Positions 1 to 8,661 of a stretch of 64,000 bases of DNA are shown in pieces; within the stretch, counting starts at the first letter, position 1; every line of letters begins with the position of its first letter. The DNA is from Dechloromonas sp. UBA6271. Its GTDB lineage: Bacteria; Pseudomonadota; Gammaproteobacteria; Burkholderiales; Rhodocyclaceae. The DNA is taken from NCBI GenBank assembly GCA_002440665.1, contig DJUX01000008.1, positions 26,756 through 90,755 on the forward strand, given 5' to 3'. Position numbers and translations under genes: made by a program. Below the pieces are notes generated by a model that saw nothing but the letters and a program-made list of their open reading frames with translations, was not told where the DNA came from and did no database searches.

Positions 1-1163
1 CCGGCCTGGTCGCCATCGACCGCTACCACGCCAGCCGCGGCGAGGAACACCGCAACGTCTGCCTGATCCCCAAGTCGGCGCACGGCACCAACCCGGCCAC
101 CGCCCAGATGGCCAACATGAAGGTCGTCGTCGTCGATTGCGACGATAACGGCAACGTGGACGTCGCCGACCTGAAAGCCAAGGCCGAGGAGCACAAGGAC
201 GACCTCGCCTGCCTGATGATCACCTACCCGTCCACGCACGGCGTGTTCGAGGAAGCGGTCCGCGAGATCTGCGCCATCGTCCATGCCAACGGCGGCCAGG
301 TGTACATGGACGGCGCCAACCTCAACGCCCAGGTCGGCCTGACCTCGCCCGGCTTCATCGGCGCCGACGTCAGCCACATGAACCTGCACAAGACCTTCGC
401 CATCCCGCACGGCGGCGGCGGACCGGGCATGGGCCCGATCGGCCTCAAGGCCCATCTGGCGCCGTTCATGGCCGACCACGCCGTGGCTGCCACCGGCCCG
501 GCGGATCGCGTCAATGCCGGCCAGGGTGCAGTCTCCGCTGCGCCGTTCGGCTCGGCTTCGATCCTGACCATCTCCTGGATGTATATGGCCATGCTCGGCG
601 GCGCCGGCGTCAAGAAGGCGACGCAGGTGGCCATCCTCAATGCCAACTATGTCGCGCAGCAGCTGAATGCCCATTATCCGGTGCTCTATACCGGCAAGAA
701 CGGCCGCGTCGCGCACGAGTGCATTCTCGACATCCGCCCGATCAAGGCCGCCACCGGCATCGCCGAGATCGACATCGCCAAGCGCCTGATGGACTACGGT
801 TTCCATGCGCCGACGGTGTCCTTCCCGGTCGCCGGCACGATCATGGTCGAGCCGACGGAATCCGAATCGAAGGCCGAACTCGACCGCTTCATCGCTGCGA
901 TGGTCAGCATCCGTGAAGAAATCCGCCAGATTGAGAATGGCCTCTGGTCGGCCGACAACAATCCGCTGAAAAATGCCCCGCATACGCAGGTGGATGTCGT
1001 CGATAGCGACTGGAAGCATCCCTACAGCCGCGAGCAGGCCGTTTTCCCATTACCTTGGGTCAAGGCCAACAAGTTCTGGCCGAGCGTCAATCGCATCGAC
1101 GATGTGTATGGCGACCGCAACCTGAACTGCGCCTGCCCGCCGATGGAAGCGTACGAAAGCTGA
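1..1163 (+). CDS. gcvP: Glycine dehydrogenase (decarboxylating), P-protein, C-terminal part
   Basis: This is the PLP-dependent P-protein of the cytoplasmic glycine cleavage system, which decarboxylates glycine and passes the aminomethyl group to lipoylated H-protein. The frame is open from base 3, so only the last 386 residues are present and the start lies outside the window. The conserved IPKSAHGTNPA segment is encoded at the left edge. The PLP-lysine motif HMNLHKTFAIPHGGGG follows, with the lysine codon at 390-392. The C-terminus CPPMEAYES is typical of the family. The stop codon shares one base with the start of the next gene (TGATG), which suggests cotranscription. Identity is certain; only the N-terminal half is missing. 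Confidence 0.97.
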   Translation, partial: GLVAIDRYHASRGEEHRNVCLIPKSAHGTNPATAQMANMKVVVVDCDDNGNVDVADLKAKAEEHKDDLACLMITYPSTHGVFEEAVREICAIVHANGGQVYMDGANLNAQVGLTSPGFIGADVSHMNLHKTFAIPHGGGGPGMGPIGLKAHLAPFMADHAVAATGPADRVNAGQGAVSAAPFGSASILTISWMYMAMLGGAGVKKATQVAILNANYVAQQLNAHYPVLYTGKNGRVAHECILDIRPIKAATGIAEIDIAKRLMDYGFHAPTVSFPVAGTIMVEPTESESKAELDRFIAAMVSIREEIRQIENGLWSADNNPLKNAPHTQVDVVDSDWKHPYSREQAVFPLPWVKANKFWPSVNRIDDVYGDRNLNCACPPMEAYES

Positions 1164-1714
1164 TGACCGTCGATCTCTCTGCCATCGCCAAGTGGCCCAA
1201 CGTCCCCGCCTGTTACGGCTGGCTGTCGCTTGACCGGCGGGGCGACTGGCGACTGCAGGGAGAACGCATCACCCACAGTGGCCTGATCGCCTTCATTAAC
1301 CGGCAGTACGGTTGTGACGACTCAGGCTGCTGGTTCCTGCAGAACGGCCCGCAACGGGTGTTCGTTGAACTAGCCTACACGCCGTGGGTGTTCCGCCGCG
1401 AGGAAGACAGCTTTGTCAGCCACAACGGCCAGCCGGCCGGTGCCGTAAAGGCGGCATTTCTCGATGAGGAAGGCAGCATCCTGCTCGAAACCGAACTCGG
1501 CATCGGCCTGCTCGACGACCGCGACCTGGCACATTTTCTCGGCGAGTGCCGTACAGCCACCGGCAACACCGCGGGCGATGACGACTTTCTCGCCCTGTTG
1601 ACGGGAAACGACGGCACCGCGATCTGCTGGCAGACATTGCCGCTGCAGCGGATTGCTGCGGTCGACGTGCCCAAACGCTTCAAATTCGAGCCGCATCCGC
1701 AAGCAGCCGGATAA
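1163..1714 (+). CDS. Conserved hypothetical protein downstream of gcvP
   Basis: This 183-residue soluble protein has no membrane segment or signal peptide. The ATG overlaps the gcvP stop by one base, so I prefer this start to longer in-frame extensions inside gcvP. Aromatic-rich blocks such as YGWLSLDRRGDW near residue 20 and VFVELAYTPWVFRRE near residue 70 give it the look of a conserved family, and I recall similar small genes beside gcvP in related betaproteobacteria, but I cannot assign a function. The C-terminus ends in a short basic stretch (VPKRFKFEP). Translational coupling to gcvP is the only contextual clue. Confidence 0.8.
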   Translation: MTVDLSAIAKWPNVPACYGWLSLDRRGDWRLQGERITHSGLIAFINRQYGCDDSGCWFLQNGPQRVFVELAYTPWVFRREEDSFVSHNGQPAGAVKAAFLDEEGSILLETELGIGLLDDRDLAHFLGECRTATGNTAGDDDFLALLTGNDGTAICWQTLPLQRIAAVDVPKRFKFEPHPQAAG

Positions 1715-1780
1715 GCATCGCGAGCGCGGCATCACCGGCCATTGACCGGGCAAGATCAGGCAGCCGATACTGCAGCCACC

Positions 1781-3208
1781 ATGTTGAGTTTCCTGTCCCT
1801 CCTCCATCTGTGCGTGCTGCTCGGCATCGCGCTGCGCATTTTTTCGCGGCGCAATGCGCATGGAACGGCCGTCGGCTGGTTGCTGCTGGTCATTCTGCTG
1901 CCGGCGCTCGGGGCGCTGATGTATCTGCTGATCGGCGAACGGCGGCTGGGTAAAATCTGGATGCAACGGGCAGCCGCCCTGCGCCCGGAAATGCTGCGCT
2001 GGGCTGAAGGCATTCCGGCAGCCAGCATTGTCTCGGCGACAACCCTCTCCACCGGCGGGGAAAGCATCAGCCGGCTGGCCCATGCTGCGGTCGGACTGCC
2101 CCTGATGAGCGGTCACCGACTCCAGTTGCTCGCCGACAGTGCAGCGATCATGCGCGCGCTGATTGCCGATATCGACGCGGCCCGCAGTTCGGTGCGCCTG
2201 GAGTTCTATATCTGGAGCGCCGGCGGCTTCGTCGACGACCTCATTGCCGCGCTGGTGCACGCCACGCAACGCGGCATCGCCTGCAGCGTGCTGATGGATT
2301 CGCTCGGCAGCCGGCCTTTTTTCAAGAGCGCGGCGATCGAACGCCTGCGTGAGGCCGGCGTCGAGGTCGTCGAAGTTCTGCCAGTCAATCCGCTGCGTGC
2401 CCTGTTCGTGCGTTTCGACCTGCGCGACCATCGCAAGATCGCGGTCATCGACCGCCGCATTGCCTACACCGGCAGCATGAATATCGCCGACCCGCGCTTT
2501 TTCAAGCAGGATGCCGGCGTCGGCGAGTGGGTGGATGCCATGGTGCGGATCGAAGGGCCGGCCGCCTGGGTGCTCGAAGCGGTATCACTCACCGTAACGT
2601 CGCTGCAGACCGGCAACCGTTTCACACCGCCGCCCCCGCCCATCCTGGAGCCCGCCGGCACCAGCCTTGTCCAGATATTCCCCTCCGGGCCACAGGCATC
2701 AACGCTGCCCATCGACGCCCTCCTGCTCGCCGCAATCTACGCGGCGCGCCGTGAAATCGTCCTCACCACGCCCTATTTCGTACCCGGCGAAGCGCTGCTG
2801 ACGGCGCTGCGCACTGCTGCCTTGCGTGGTGTCCAGGTCGTACTGATCGTTCCCGAGAAGATCGACTCACGCCTGGTGCGCTACGCCAGTGAAGCCTACA
2901 ACGAGGACCTGCTGGCCGTCGGGGTCAGGATTCTGCACTTCCGCGACGGCCTGCTGCACACCAAGAGTATGGTCATCGACGAGGAAATTACCATTTTCGG
3001 CACGGTCAATCTCGATCTGCGCAGCTTCGAGCTTAATTTCGAGGTATCGCTGATCGCCTACGACCGGGAATTTTCTGCCGCGACGCGGGCCTTGCAACAC
3101 GCTTACGAAGCCCGCTCCCGCACGCTGGAACTCGAACAGTGGCGCGCCCGGCCACGCGCCCGCCGTCTGCTCGAGAATGCGGTCCAGACGATGAGTCCGC
3201 TGCTGTAA
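1781..3208 (+). CDS. cls: Cardiolipin synthase (phospholipase D family)
   Basis: This membrane enzyme condenses phosphatidylglycerol into cardiolipin at the cytoplasmic membrane. Two N-terminal hydrophobic segments (roughly residues 3-20 and 30-50) anchor it. Two HKD motifs follow: DHRKIAVID near residue 217 and LLHTKSMVIDEE near residue 390, each with the G-S/T-x-N element downstream (TGSMN, GTVNLD). The length of about 475 residues matches the Cls family. I chose the ATG at 1781 because the hydrophobic anchor begins there; an in-frame TTG at 1742 is an alternative. It is separated from the previous gene by about 65 bases and converges on the gene to its right. Which Cls paralogue it is cannot be settled from sequence alone. 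Confidence 0.92.
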   Translation: MLSFLSLLHLCVLLGIALRIFSRRNAHGTAVGWLLLVILLPALGALMYLLIGERRLGKIWMQRAAALRPEMLRWAEGIPAASIVSATTLSTGGESISRLAHAAVGLPLMSGHRLQLLADSAAIMRALIADIDAARSSVRLEFYIWSAGGFVDDLIAALVHATQRGIACSVLMDSLGSRPFFKSAAIERLREAGVEVVEVLPVNPLRALFVRFDLRDHRKIAVIDRRIAYTGSMNIADPRFFKQDAGVGEWVDAMVRIEGPAAWVLEAVSLTVTSLQTGNRFTPPPPPILEPAGTSLVQIFPSGPQASTLPIDALLLAAIYAARREIVLTTPYFVPGEALLTALRTAALRGVQVVLIVPEKIDSRLVRYASEAYNEDLLAVGVRILHFRDGLLHTKSMVIDEEITIFGTVNLDLRSFELNFEVSLIAYDREFSAATRALQHAYEARSRTLELEQWRARPRARRLLENAVQTMSPLL

Positions 3209-3221
3209 GCCGAGTTGTCCT

Positions 3222-5102
3222 TTAGCCCGGCACCGGCAGCGAGATTCTTCCCATGCTGAGAATGCCGGCCAGTGCCTCGGCCGGTGCCGGCCGGGCGATC
3301 AGGTAGCCCTGTACTTCATCGCACCCGTGATCGCGCAGCAGCTTCCACTGAGCCATGGTTTCCACGCCCTCCGCCACCACCCGCAGGCCGAGGCTGTGCG
3401 CCAGCGCGATGGTGCCGCGGGCAATGGCCAGATCGTTGGCGTCGCTGGCGATGTCGCGCACGAATGAACGGTCGATCTTCAGCGCGTCGAGCGGCAGGCT
3501 GCGCAAATGTGAAAGCGAAGAATAGCCGGTACCGAAATCGTCGATGCTCAAGGTGACTCCCATCGCTCCCAACTCGCCGAGGCGCCGGGCAGCGGTATCG
3601 GGATTTTCCATGGCGGCCGTTTCCGTGACTTCGAATTCCAGCAGATCCGGCGCCACCGCAGCCTCGTTCAGCCGGCGCGCCACGCTCATGGCCAGATCGT
3701 GCTGGCGAAGCTGCCGGGTCGACAAATTGATCGCCACGCGCGGCGGACGAATCCCGTCATCGAGCCAGGCGCGCAATTGCCGGCAGACGGCAATGAGCAC
3801 CCAGTCGCCGATTTCGTCGATCAGCCCGCTCTCTTCGGCGATGGCGATGAATTGCGCCGGCAGCATGGAAGACGCCCCCTCGGCCTCCCAACGAAGCAGT
3901 GCCTCCAGCCCGGTCAGGCGTCCGGCCATGTCGATTTTTGGCTGGTAATGCAGTGCGAGCAGCCCTTGATCCATGGCTTCGCGCAGCCGGCACTCGATCA
4001 GCAGGCGCTCGGTCGCCGCCTGATTCATCTCCGGGGCGAAATACTGAAAACGCCCGCCCCCTTTCGCCTTGGCGGCGTACATGGCGGTATCGGCATATTT
4101 GATCAGGGTTTCGACATCCTGCGCGTCGCGCGGGCACAGGCTGATGCCGATCGACGGCGTCGTCCGCAGTTCCCGGTCGCCAATCAGGTAGGGGGCCGAC
4201 AGGGCGTCGATCAGCTTGCCGGCGATGGTGGTCACGTCGGGCGAGGCCAGGCGCGGCAGCAGCACGACGAACTCGTCGCCGCTCAGGCGGGCAACCGTAT
4301 CCGCCCCACGCACACAGCCCTGCAGCCGCGTCGCCACCTCGACCAGCAGACTGTCGCCGGCGTTGTGCCCGAGCGAATCGTTGATGTTTTTGAAACGATC
4401 GAGATCGAGCAGAAAGACCGCCAGCACCAGATCTTCGCGCACGGTATCGGCAATCGACTGATCGAGAATGCTCTCGAGCGCCACGCGATTGTTCAGCCCG
4501 GTCAGCGCGTCGTGGCGGGCCTGATGGTGCTGCTCGCAGAGCAGCTTCATGTGGCGGTCGTTGAGACTTCCGACCTGGCTGAGAACCAGCCACGACATCG
4601 AGCCGATGGTCAGCACTGCCGCCACCCAGCTGTACGGATTTTGCATGAAAGTCGGCAGGTCGAAGCTCAGGGCGATCCAGCCCCCAACGTGCAGGATGCC
4701 GACCAGGGCGCAACTGCCGATGCTGAGCGCCGCCGCCACACTGCCGCCACGCACGCCGAAGAAGGTGGTCGAGACGAAGCAGAAGGCCATGTAGACCGCC
4801 GCCGAATTGCCGGCCAGCCCGTAGATGAACAGCCCGCCGGTGGCTGCAAGGTAGAGCAGGACGACCGTAAACCAGGCGATGCGTTCGGCGCCGATGCGCC
4901 GCCGCAGCAGGAAAACCGCAAACAGCGTCAGGTAAAGCACGGGATGCACGACGCTGAGCGAATTGCCCAGGTGCAGATTGCGCGCCATGTTGCCGATCAG
5001 CAGCACGCCGCCGGCGAGCAGCGTGACCGACAGCGTCTTCATGACCACCTCCTCGCGAATGGCGCGAATCTGTTCGGCAAGTTCTTCCGAAATGGAGGTC
5101 AT
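3222..5102 (-). CDS. Membrane GGDEF-EAL cyclic-di-GMP protein
   Basis: This 626-residue protein makes and/or breaks cyclic-di-GMP. The N-terminal 180 residues hold about five to six transmembrane segments, a likely membrane sensor. The GGDEF domain follows, with RHDALTGLNNR at 196-206, DLDRFKNINDSLGH at 233-246 and an SGDEF active loop at 274-278, a functional variant of GGDEF. An RxxD product-inhibition site (RGAD, 265-268) sits five residues before it. The EAL domain begins near residue 370, with LEALLRW at 399-405. Later EAL motifs such as IDDFGTGYSS, LKIDRSFV and VAEGVET are all visible, so both halves may be active. It stands alone, convergent with cls. Confidence 0.93.
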   Translation of the reverse strand: MTSISEELAEQIRAIREEVVMKTLSVTLLAGGVLLIGNMARNLHLGNSLSVVHPVLYLTLFAVFLLRRRIGAERIAWFTVVLLYLAATGGLFIYGLAGNSAAVYMAFCFVSTTFFGVRGGSVAAALSIGSCALVGILHVGGWIALSFDLPTFMQNPYSWVAAVLTIGSMSWLVLSQVGSLNDRHMKLLCEQHHQARHDALTGLNNRVALESILDQSIADTVREDLVLAVFLLDLDRFKNINDSLGHNAGDSLLVEVATRLQGCVRGADTVARLSGDEFVVLLPRLASPDVTTIAGKLIDALSAPYLIGDRELRTTPSIGISLCPRDAQDVETLIKYADTAMYAAKAKGGGRFQYFAPEMNQAATERLLIECRLREAMDQGLLALHYQPKIDMAGRLTGLEALLRWEAEGASSMLPAQFIAIAEESGLIDEIGDWVLIAVCRQLRAWLDDGIRPPRVAINLSTRQLRQHDLAMSVARRLNEAAVAPDLLEFEVTETAAMENPDTAARRLGELGAMGVTLSIDDFGTGYSSLSHLRSLPLDALKIDRSFVRDIASDANDLAIARGTIALAHSLGLRVVAEGVETMAQWKLLRDHGCDEVQGYLIARPAPAEALAGILSMGRISLPVPG

Positions 5103-5207
5103 GGGCCACCGCAGGCAGGTTGAATCAGCACGCTAGTTTATTACGCCTCGCTCGCGCTCGAATGAATGCTGCGGTCGACTGGCAAAAATCCCTGAAATTC
5201 AAAAAGC

Positions 5208-6218
5208 CTAGCGCTGGAGATATTGCCGGTTCCACCCGGCGATCTCTGGCAGGCTGCCCGCCGCCTCGTCCAGTAACGCGGCATTGGCCTGGAGCAGCAA
5301 CTTGCGCTGGCGGGCGTTCAGCTTGCCCGGAAAAACCGGCTGCAAATGGACGACAAGGTCGCCTGCGGGATGCTTGCCCCGCCCGGGAAAGCCTTTACCG
5401 GCCAGGCGCAGATCGCGCGCTGCCGGGTCGCCGGGCTCCAGCGTGCTGCGCAGGCTACCGGCCAGCGCCGGCAACTCGATCTCGCCGCCCGCCAGCAAGG
5501 CCAGCGCACTGACCGGCATGCTGAAGTACAGATCGCGCCCACGCAGCTGAAACAACGGGTGGCTGCGGATGACGATGGTCAGGAACAGATCGCCCGCCGC
5601 CAGTTCATCGCTGGCTGCCTCGCCCTGCCCGGCCAGACGCAACTCGTCGCCCGGCAACATGCCCGGCGGCACCCTGATCTCCAGGCTGACACTGGCGGTC
5701 TCGCGCCCACTGCCGCCGCAGTCGGGACAAATCCGCTCACTGAAAAAACCCCGCCCGAGGCAGGCGTCGCAGCTCACCAGCACGCGCCTGGCATTGTGCA
5801 CGCGACCGCTGCCATGGCAGGCTTCGCAAAAGCGCGTGCGGGCCATGCCGGCCTCGCCGCTGCCGTCGCAGGTCGGGCAGGCCTTGCCGCGCGTGTAGTC
5901 GATGCTTCTGCGACAACCGGCCGCCGCCTCTTCCAGACTGATTTCAAGATTCAGGCGAATGTCCGCGGCCTTGGCCACGGCCTCTTCGGTTTCCGGCTCT
6001 GGCTCCGGCTCGGCTTCCGCGGTTTTTGCGTCGGCGGGGGCGTCGACCGCAACAAGCTGCTCGTAAGCCGCCCGTATCCGCTTGAAATGCTCGGTCGCCG
6101 CCGGGTCGGTATTGCGATCCGGATGCCAGCGCATCGCCAGTCGGCGGTAGGCACGCTTCACTTCGGCAGGGCTGGCGCCCGGCGCAACGCCCAGAATGGA
6201 ATGGTGATCGCTGTTCAT
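5208..6218 (-). CDS. DnaJ-like co-chaperone (J domain plus zinc fingers)
   Basis: This 336-residue Hsp40-family protein should stimulate a DnaK ATPase through its J domain. The HPD tripeptide is at residues 32-34 in RRLAMRWHPDRN. A Glu/Pro/Ala-rich linker (about 65-85) replaces the usual Gly/Phe region. Four zinc-binding repeats follow at 114-121 (CPTCDGSG), 131-138 (CEACHGSG), 150-157 (CDACLGRG) and 164-171 (CPDCGGSG), then the C-terminal substrate-binding domain. The missing G/F region and the shorter C-terminus make it a DnaJ paralogue rather than the main dnaJ. It lies ten bases downstream of the arginase-like gene on the same strand and is probably cotranscribed with it. Confidence 0.9.
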   Translation of the reverse strand: MNSDHHSILGVAPGASPAEVKRAYRRLAMRWHPDRNTDPAATEHFKRIRAAYEQLVAVDAPADAKTAEAEPEPEPETEEAVAKAADIRLNLEISLEEAAAGCRRSIDYTRGKACPTCDGSGEAGMARTRFCEACHGSGRVHNARRVLVSCDACLGRGFFSERICPDCGGSGRETASVSLEIRVPPGMLPGDELRLAGQGEAASDELAAGDLFLTIVIRSHPLFQLRGRDLYFSMPVSALALLAGGEIELPALAGSLRSTLEPGDPAARDLRLAGKGFPGRGKHPAGDLVVHLQPVFPGKLNARQRKLLLQANAALLDEAAGSLPEIAGWNRQYLQR

Positions 6219-6228
6219 CGCGGGGATT

Positions 6229-7140
6229 TCAATGGCGCGCCGGCGCGGATGAGCGCGGCGGGCGGGTCAGTTGCGGCAGAATCTCGCCGATCAGTTCGGA
6301 AATCAGACGCGCGGTGATGCCATGGCGATCGCGGTCCGGATTGTATTCAACGATTTCCAGGGCGCGCAGACCGGGCGTACCGGCCAGGCGGTGGAGTCCC
6401 AGTCGCACTTCCCGCACCGACAGCCCTTCCGGCTCCGGACTGCCGACGCCGGGGGCGATCTCCGGATCGATGGCATCGAGATCGAGGGTGATGCCGAAAC
6501 CGTTGGCGGCCCCGGCGACGGTGCTCGCCGCCTCGTCGAGGCACTCTGCAAAACCGCGCGCAGCGATCTCGTCGCTGCCGATGATGCGCACGCCCAGACG
6601 TGCGAGAAACTCGGCTTCCTCCGGTTCCCAGGAACGCGGGCCGAGAACGACGGTATGCTGCGGGCTGAGTTGAACACCGGGAATACCCATGCCAAGCAGC
6701 CGCTTGTCGCCGCGCCCCAGCAGACAGGCCAGCGGCATGCCGTGGATTGCCCCGGAGTAGGAAGTTTCCGGCGTGTGGCTGTCGAGATGGGCGTCGATCC
6801 ACAACAGGCCCAAGGGGGCGCCGACAAAGCCTACGACGCCACTCCACGTCCCGATGGCGACCGAGTGATCGCCGCCGATGACCAGCGGAAAGGCACCGGC
6901 GGCCAGCGTCCCGGCGACCTCATCAGCCAACTCGTGGCAGATATCGGCAACCCGTTCGACCGGCGCATGGCCCGGCATGTCTTGCGCGAACAGGGTCCTG
7001 CCCCAATCGATGAGCGGGTGACGCTCGAGCTCGTGCCAAGCTTGCGAACGATGAAAGGCGACCGGCCCGTCCTCGCAGCCGCGGTCCTGGGCCCCAACAC
7101 CGCTGGCGGCACCGATGATGCGAATTCGGTTGGTGGTCAT
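6229..7140 (-). CDS. Arginase/agmatinase-family ureohydrolase
   Basis: This 303-residue cytoplasmic binuclear manganese hydrolase most likely cleaves arginine to ornithine and urea. Metal ligands are visible in GGDHS (89-93), in DAHLDSH (116-122) and in DLDAIDPEIAPG (220-231). The family element ending in GVGSPEPEGLS follows, and the VEYNPDRD near the C-terminus matches the usual arginase VNP/EYNP motif. Arginase fits better than agmatinase because of the length and the C-terminal segment, but formiminoglutamase or guanidinobutyrase activity cannot be excluded. It precedes the DnaJ-like gene by ten bases. Confidence 0.88.
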   Translation of the reverse strand: MTTNRIRIIGAASGVGAQDRGCEDGPVAFHRSQAWHELERHPLIDWGRTLFAQDMPGHAPVERVADICHELADEVAGTLAAGAFPLVIGGDHSVAIGTWSGVVGFVGAPLGLLWIDAHLDSHTPETSYSGAIHGMPLACLLGRGDKRLLGMGIPGVQLSPQHTVVLGPRSWEPEEAEFLARLGVRIIGSDEIAARGFAECLDEAASTVAGAANGFGITLDLDAIDPEIAPGVGSPEPEGLSVREVRLGLHRLAGTPGLRALEIVEYNPDRDRHGITARLISELIGEILPQLTRPPRSSAPARH

Positions 7141-7179
7141 GGCCCCTCCCGCCAGGGTTCGTGGAGTACCTTTGAAACA

Positions 7180-7209
7180 AAATAAGCCCTTGAGTTCAAG
7201 GGCTTATTT
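7180..7209 (-). terminator. Hairpin downstream of tRNA-Ser
   Basis: A perfect 13-bp stem (arms 7180-7192 and 7197-7209) closes a four-base loop. On the minus strand it is followed by a T-rich stretch. It lies eight bases after the tRNA-Ser CCA end, so it most likely terminates that transcript. Confidence 0.75.
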
Positions 7210-7216
7210 CAATTGC

Positions 7217-7309
7217 TGGCGGAGACGGAGGGATTCGAACCCTCGATGCAGGTTTTGCCCGCATGCTCCCTTAGCAGGGGAGTGCCTTCGACCTCTCGGC
7301 CACGTCTCC
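7217..7309 (-). tRNA. tRNA-Ser(GCU)
   Basis: The minus strand shows a 7-bp acceptor stem (GGAGACG paired with CGTCTCC), an encoded CCA at 7217-7219, and the anticodon GCT at 7273-7275 in loop CTGCTAA. The long variable arm is typical of serine tRNAs, and the T-loop reads TTCGAATC. The total of 93 nt with CCA fits tRNA-Ser reading AGC/AGU codons. Confidence 0.97.
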
Positions 7310-7366
7310 GGATCCAGACTTCAACGAAGGCGCGGATGATATAGCCTCCGCGCCTTGCGGTCAAAC

Positions 7367-8587
7367 TTACTGGTCGAGACCGAAGGTACGGTGCAGCACG
7401 CGGACGGCCAGTTCCAGGTATTTCTCGTCAAGCACGACGGAAATCTTGATCTCGGAAGTGGAGATCATCTGGATGTTGATGCCCTCGTCGGCCAGCGCCT
7501 TGAACATCTGGCTGGCGACGCCCGGGTGGGAGCGCATGCCGACGCCGACGGCGGAAACCTTGCAGATCTTGTTGTCGCCGGTGACTTCGCGGGCCCCCAG
7601 CTTGACCTTGACGTCTTCGAGGATGGTCTTGGCCTTAGCGAATTCGCCACGATTGACCGTGAAGGAAAAATCGGTCGTGCCGTCATGGCCGACGTTCTGG
7701 ATGATCATGTCGACGTCGATGTTGGCATCGGCGATGGCACCCAGGATCTGGTAGGCGATCCCCGGGGTATCCGGCACGCCGAGGACGGTCAGCTTTGCTT
7801 CGTCGCGATTGAAGGCGATACCGGAGATGATCGGTTGTTCCATGTTCTTGTCTTCCTCAACAGTGATCAGCGTACCTTCCCCTTCGTCCTGGAAGCTGGA
7901 AAGAACGCGCAGTTTGACCTTGTACTTGCCGGCGAATTCGACCGAGCGGATCTGCAGCACCTTGGAGCCGAGGCTGGCCATTTCCAGCATTTCCTCGAAA
8001 GTGATGGTGTCGAGCTTTTTGGCCTCCGGCACGACACGCGGGTCGGTCGTGTAGACGCCATCGACATCGGTGTAGATCTGGCACTCGTCGGCCTTCAGCG
8101 CGGCTGCCAGGGCGACGCCGGAGGTGTCGGAACCGCCGCGGCCAAGCGTGGTGATGTTGCCGTCGGCATCGACGCCCTGGAAACCGGCGACGACGATGAC
8201 GTTGCCGGCATCGAGATCGCGGCGCATGTTGGCTTCGTCGATCGACAGGATGCGCGCCTTGGTGTGCGTACTGTCGGTCAACACCTTGACCTGGCCGCCG
8301 GTGTAGCTCTTGGCCTTGCAGCCGATGTCCATCAGCGCCATCGAGAGCAGGCCGGTAGTGACCTGTTCGCCGGTGGACATGATGGCATCCAGCTCGCGCG
8401 GATCGGGGTTGGCCTGGACTTCCTTGGCCAGCGCGATCAGCTTGTTGGTTTCGCCGCTCATCGCGGAAACGACGACGACGACCTGGTGGCCCTGCGCCTG
8501 GAACCTGGCAACACGCTTGGCGACATTCTTGATGCGCTCTGGGTTGCCGACCGAGGTGCCGCCGTATTTTTGAACAATCAACGCCAT
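7367..8587 (-). CDS. lysC: Aspartate kinase
   Basis: This cytoplasmic enzyme phosphorylates aspartate in the first step of lysine, threonine and methionine synthesis. The start MALIVQKYGGTSVG carries the KYGGTSVG nucleotide-binding motif. The GRGGSDTSGVALA segment near residue 150 binds substrate and ATP. Two C-terminal ACT domains (about 265-400) are the site of amino acid feedback. The 406-residue length matches the monofunctional, lysine/threonine-sensitive bacterial type. The gene stands between tRNA-Ser and the HDAC-like gene, all on the minus strand with gaps of about 60-75 bases. Confidence 0.96.
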   Translation of the reverse strand: MALIVQKYGGTSVGNPERIKNVAKRVARFQAQGHQVVVVVSAMSGETNKLIALAKEVQANPDPRELDAIMSTGEQVTTGLLSMALMDIGCKAKSYTGGQVKVLTDSTHTKARILSIDEANMRRDLDAGNVIVVAGFQGVDADGNITTLGRGGSDTSGVALAAALKADECQIYTDVDGVYTTDPRVVPEAKKLDTITFEEMLEMASLGSKVLQIRSVEFAGKYKVKLRVLSSFQDEGEGTLITVEEDKNMEQPIISGIAFNRDEAKLTVLGVPDTPGIAYQILGAIADANIDVDMIIQNVGHDGTTDFSFTVNRGEFAKAKTILEDVKVKLGAREVTGDNKICKVSAVGVGMRSHPGVASQMFKALADEGINIQMISTSEIKISVVLDEKYLELAVRVLHRTFGLDQ

Positions 8588-8661
8588 GGAATCATCCGGT
8601 TGAACGTTAGGAAAGGGCGAGATTTTACCTCACCCCTGCGATTTTCTGAAGAAACGGGTGC

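Noticed and set aside
1370..2431. 353-codon minus-strand frame across the hypothetical gene and cls
   Set aside because: It crosses two plausible plus-strand genes and encodes a Gln/Arg-rich product without motifs.
3699..5123. Long open frame (474 codons) opposite the GGDEF-EAL gene
   Set aside because: It is an antisense shadow in GC-rich coding DNA; the product is Gln/Arg/Asp-rich low complexity, and the opposite strand has complete GGDEF and EAL motifs.
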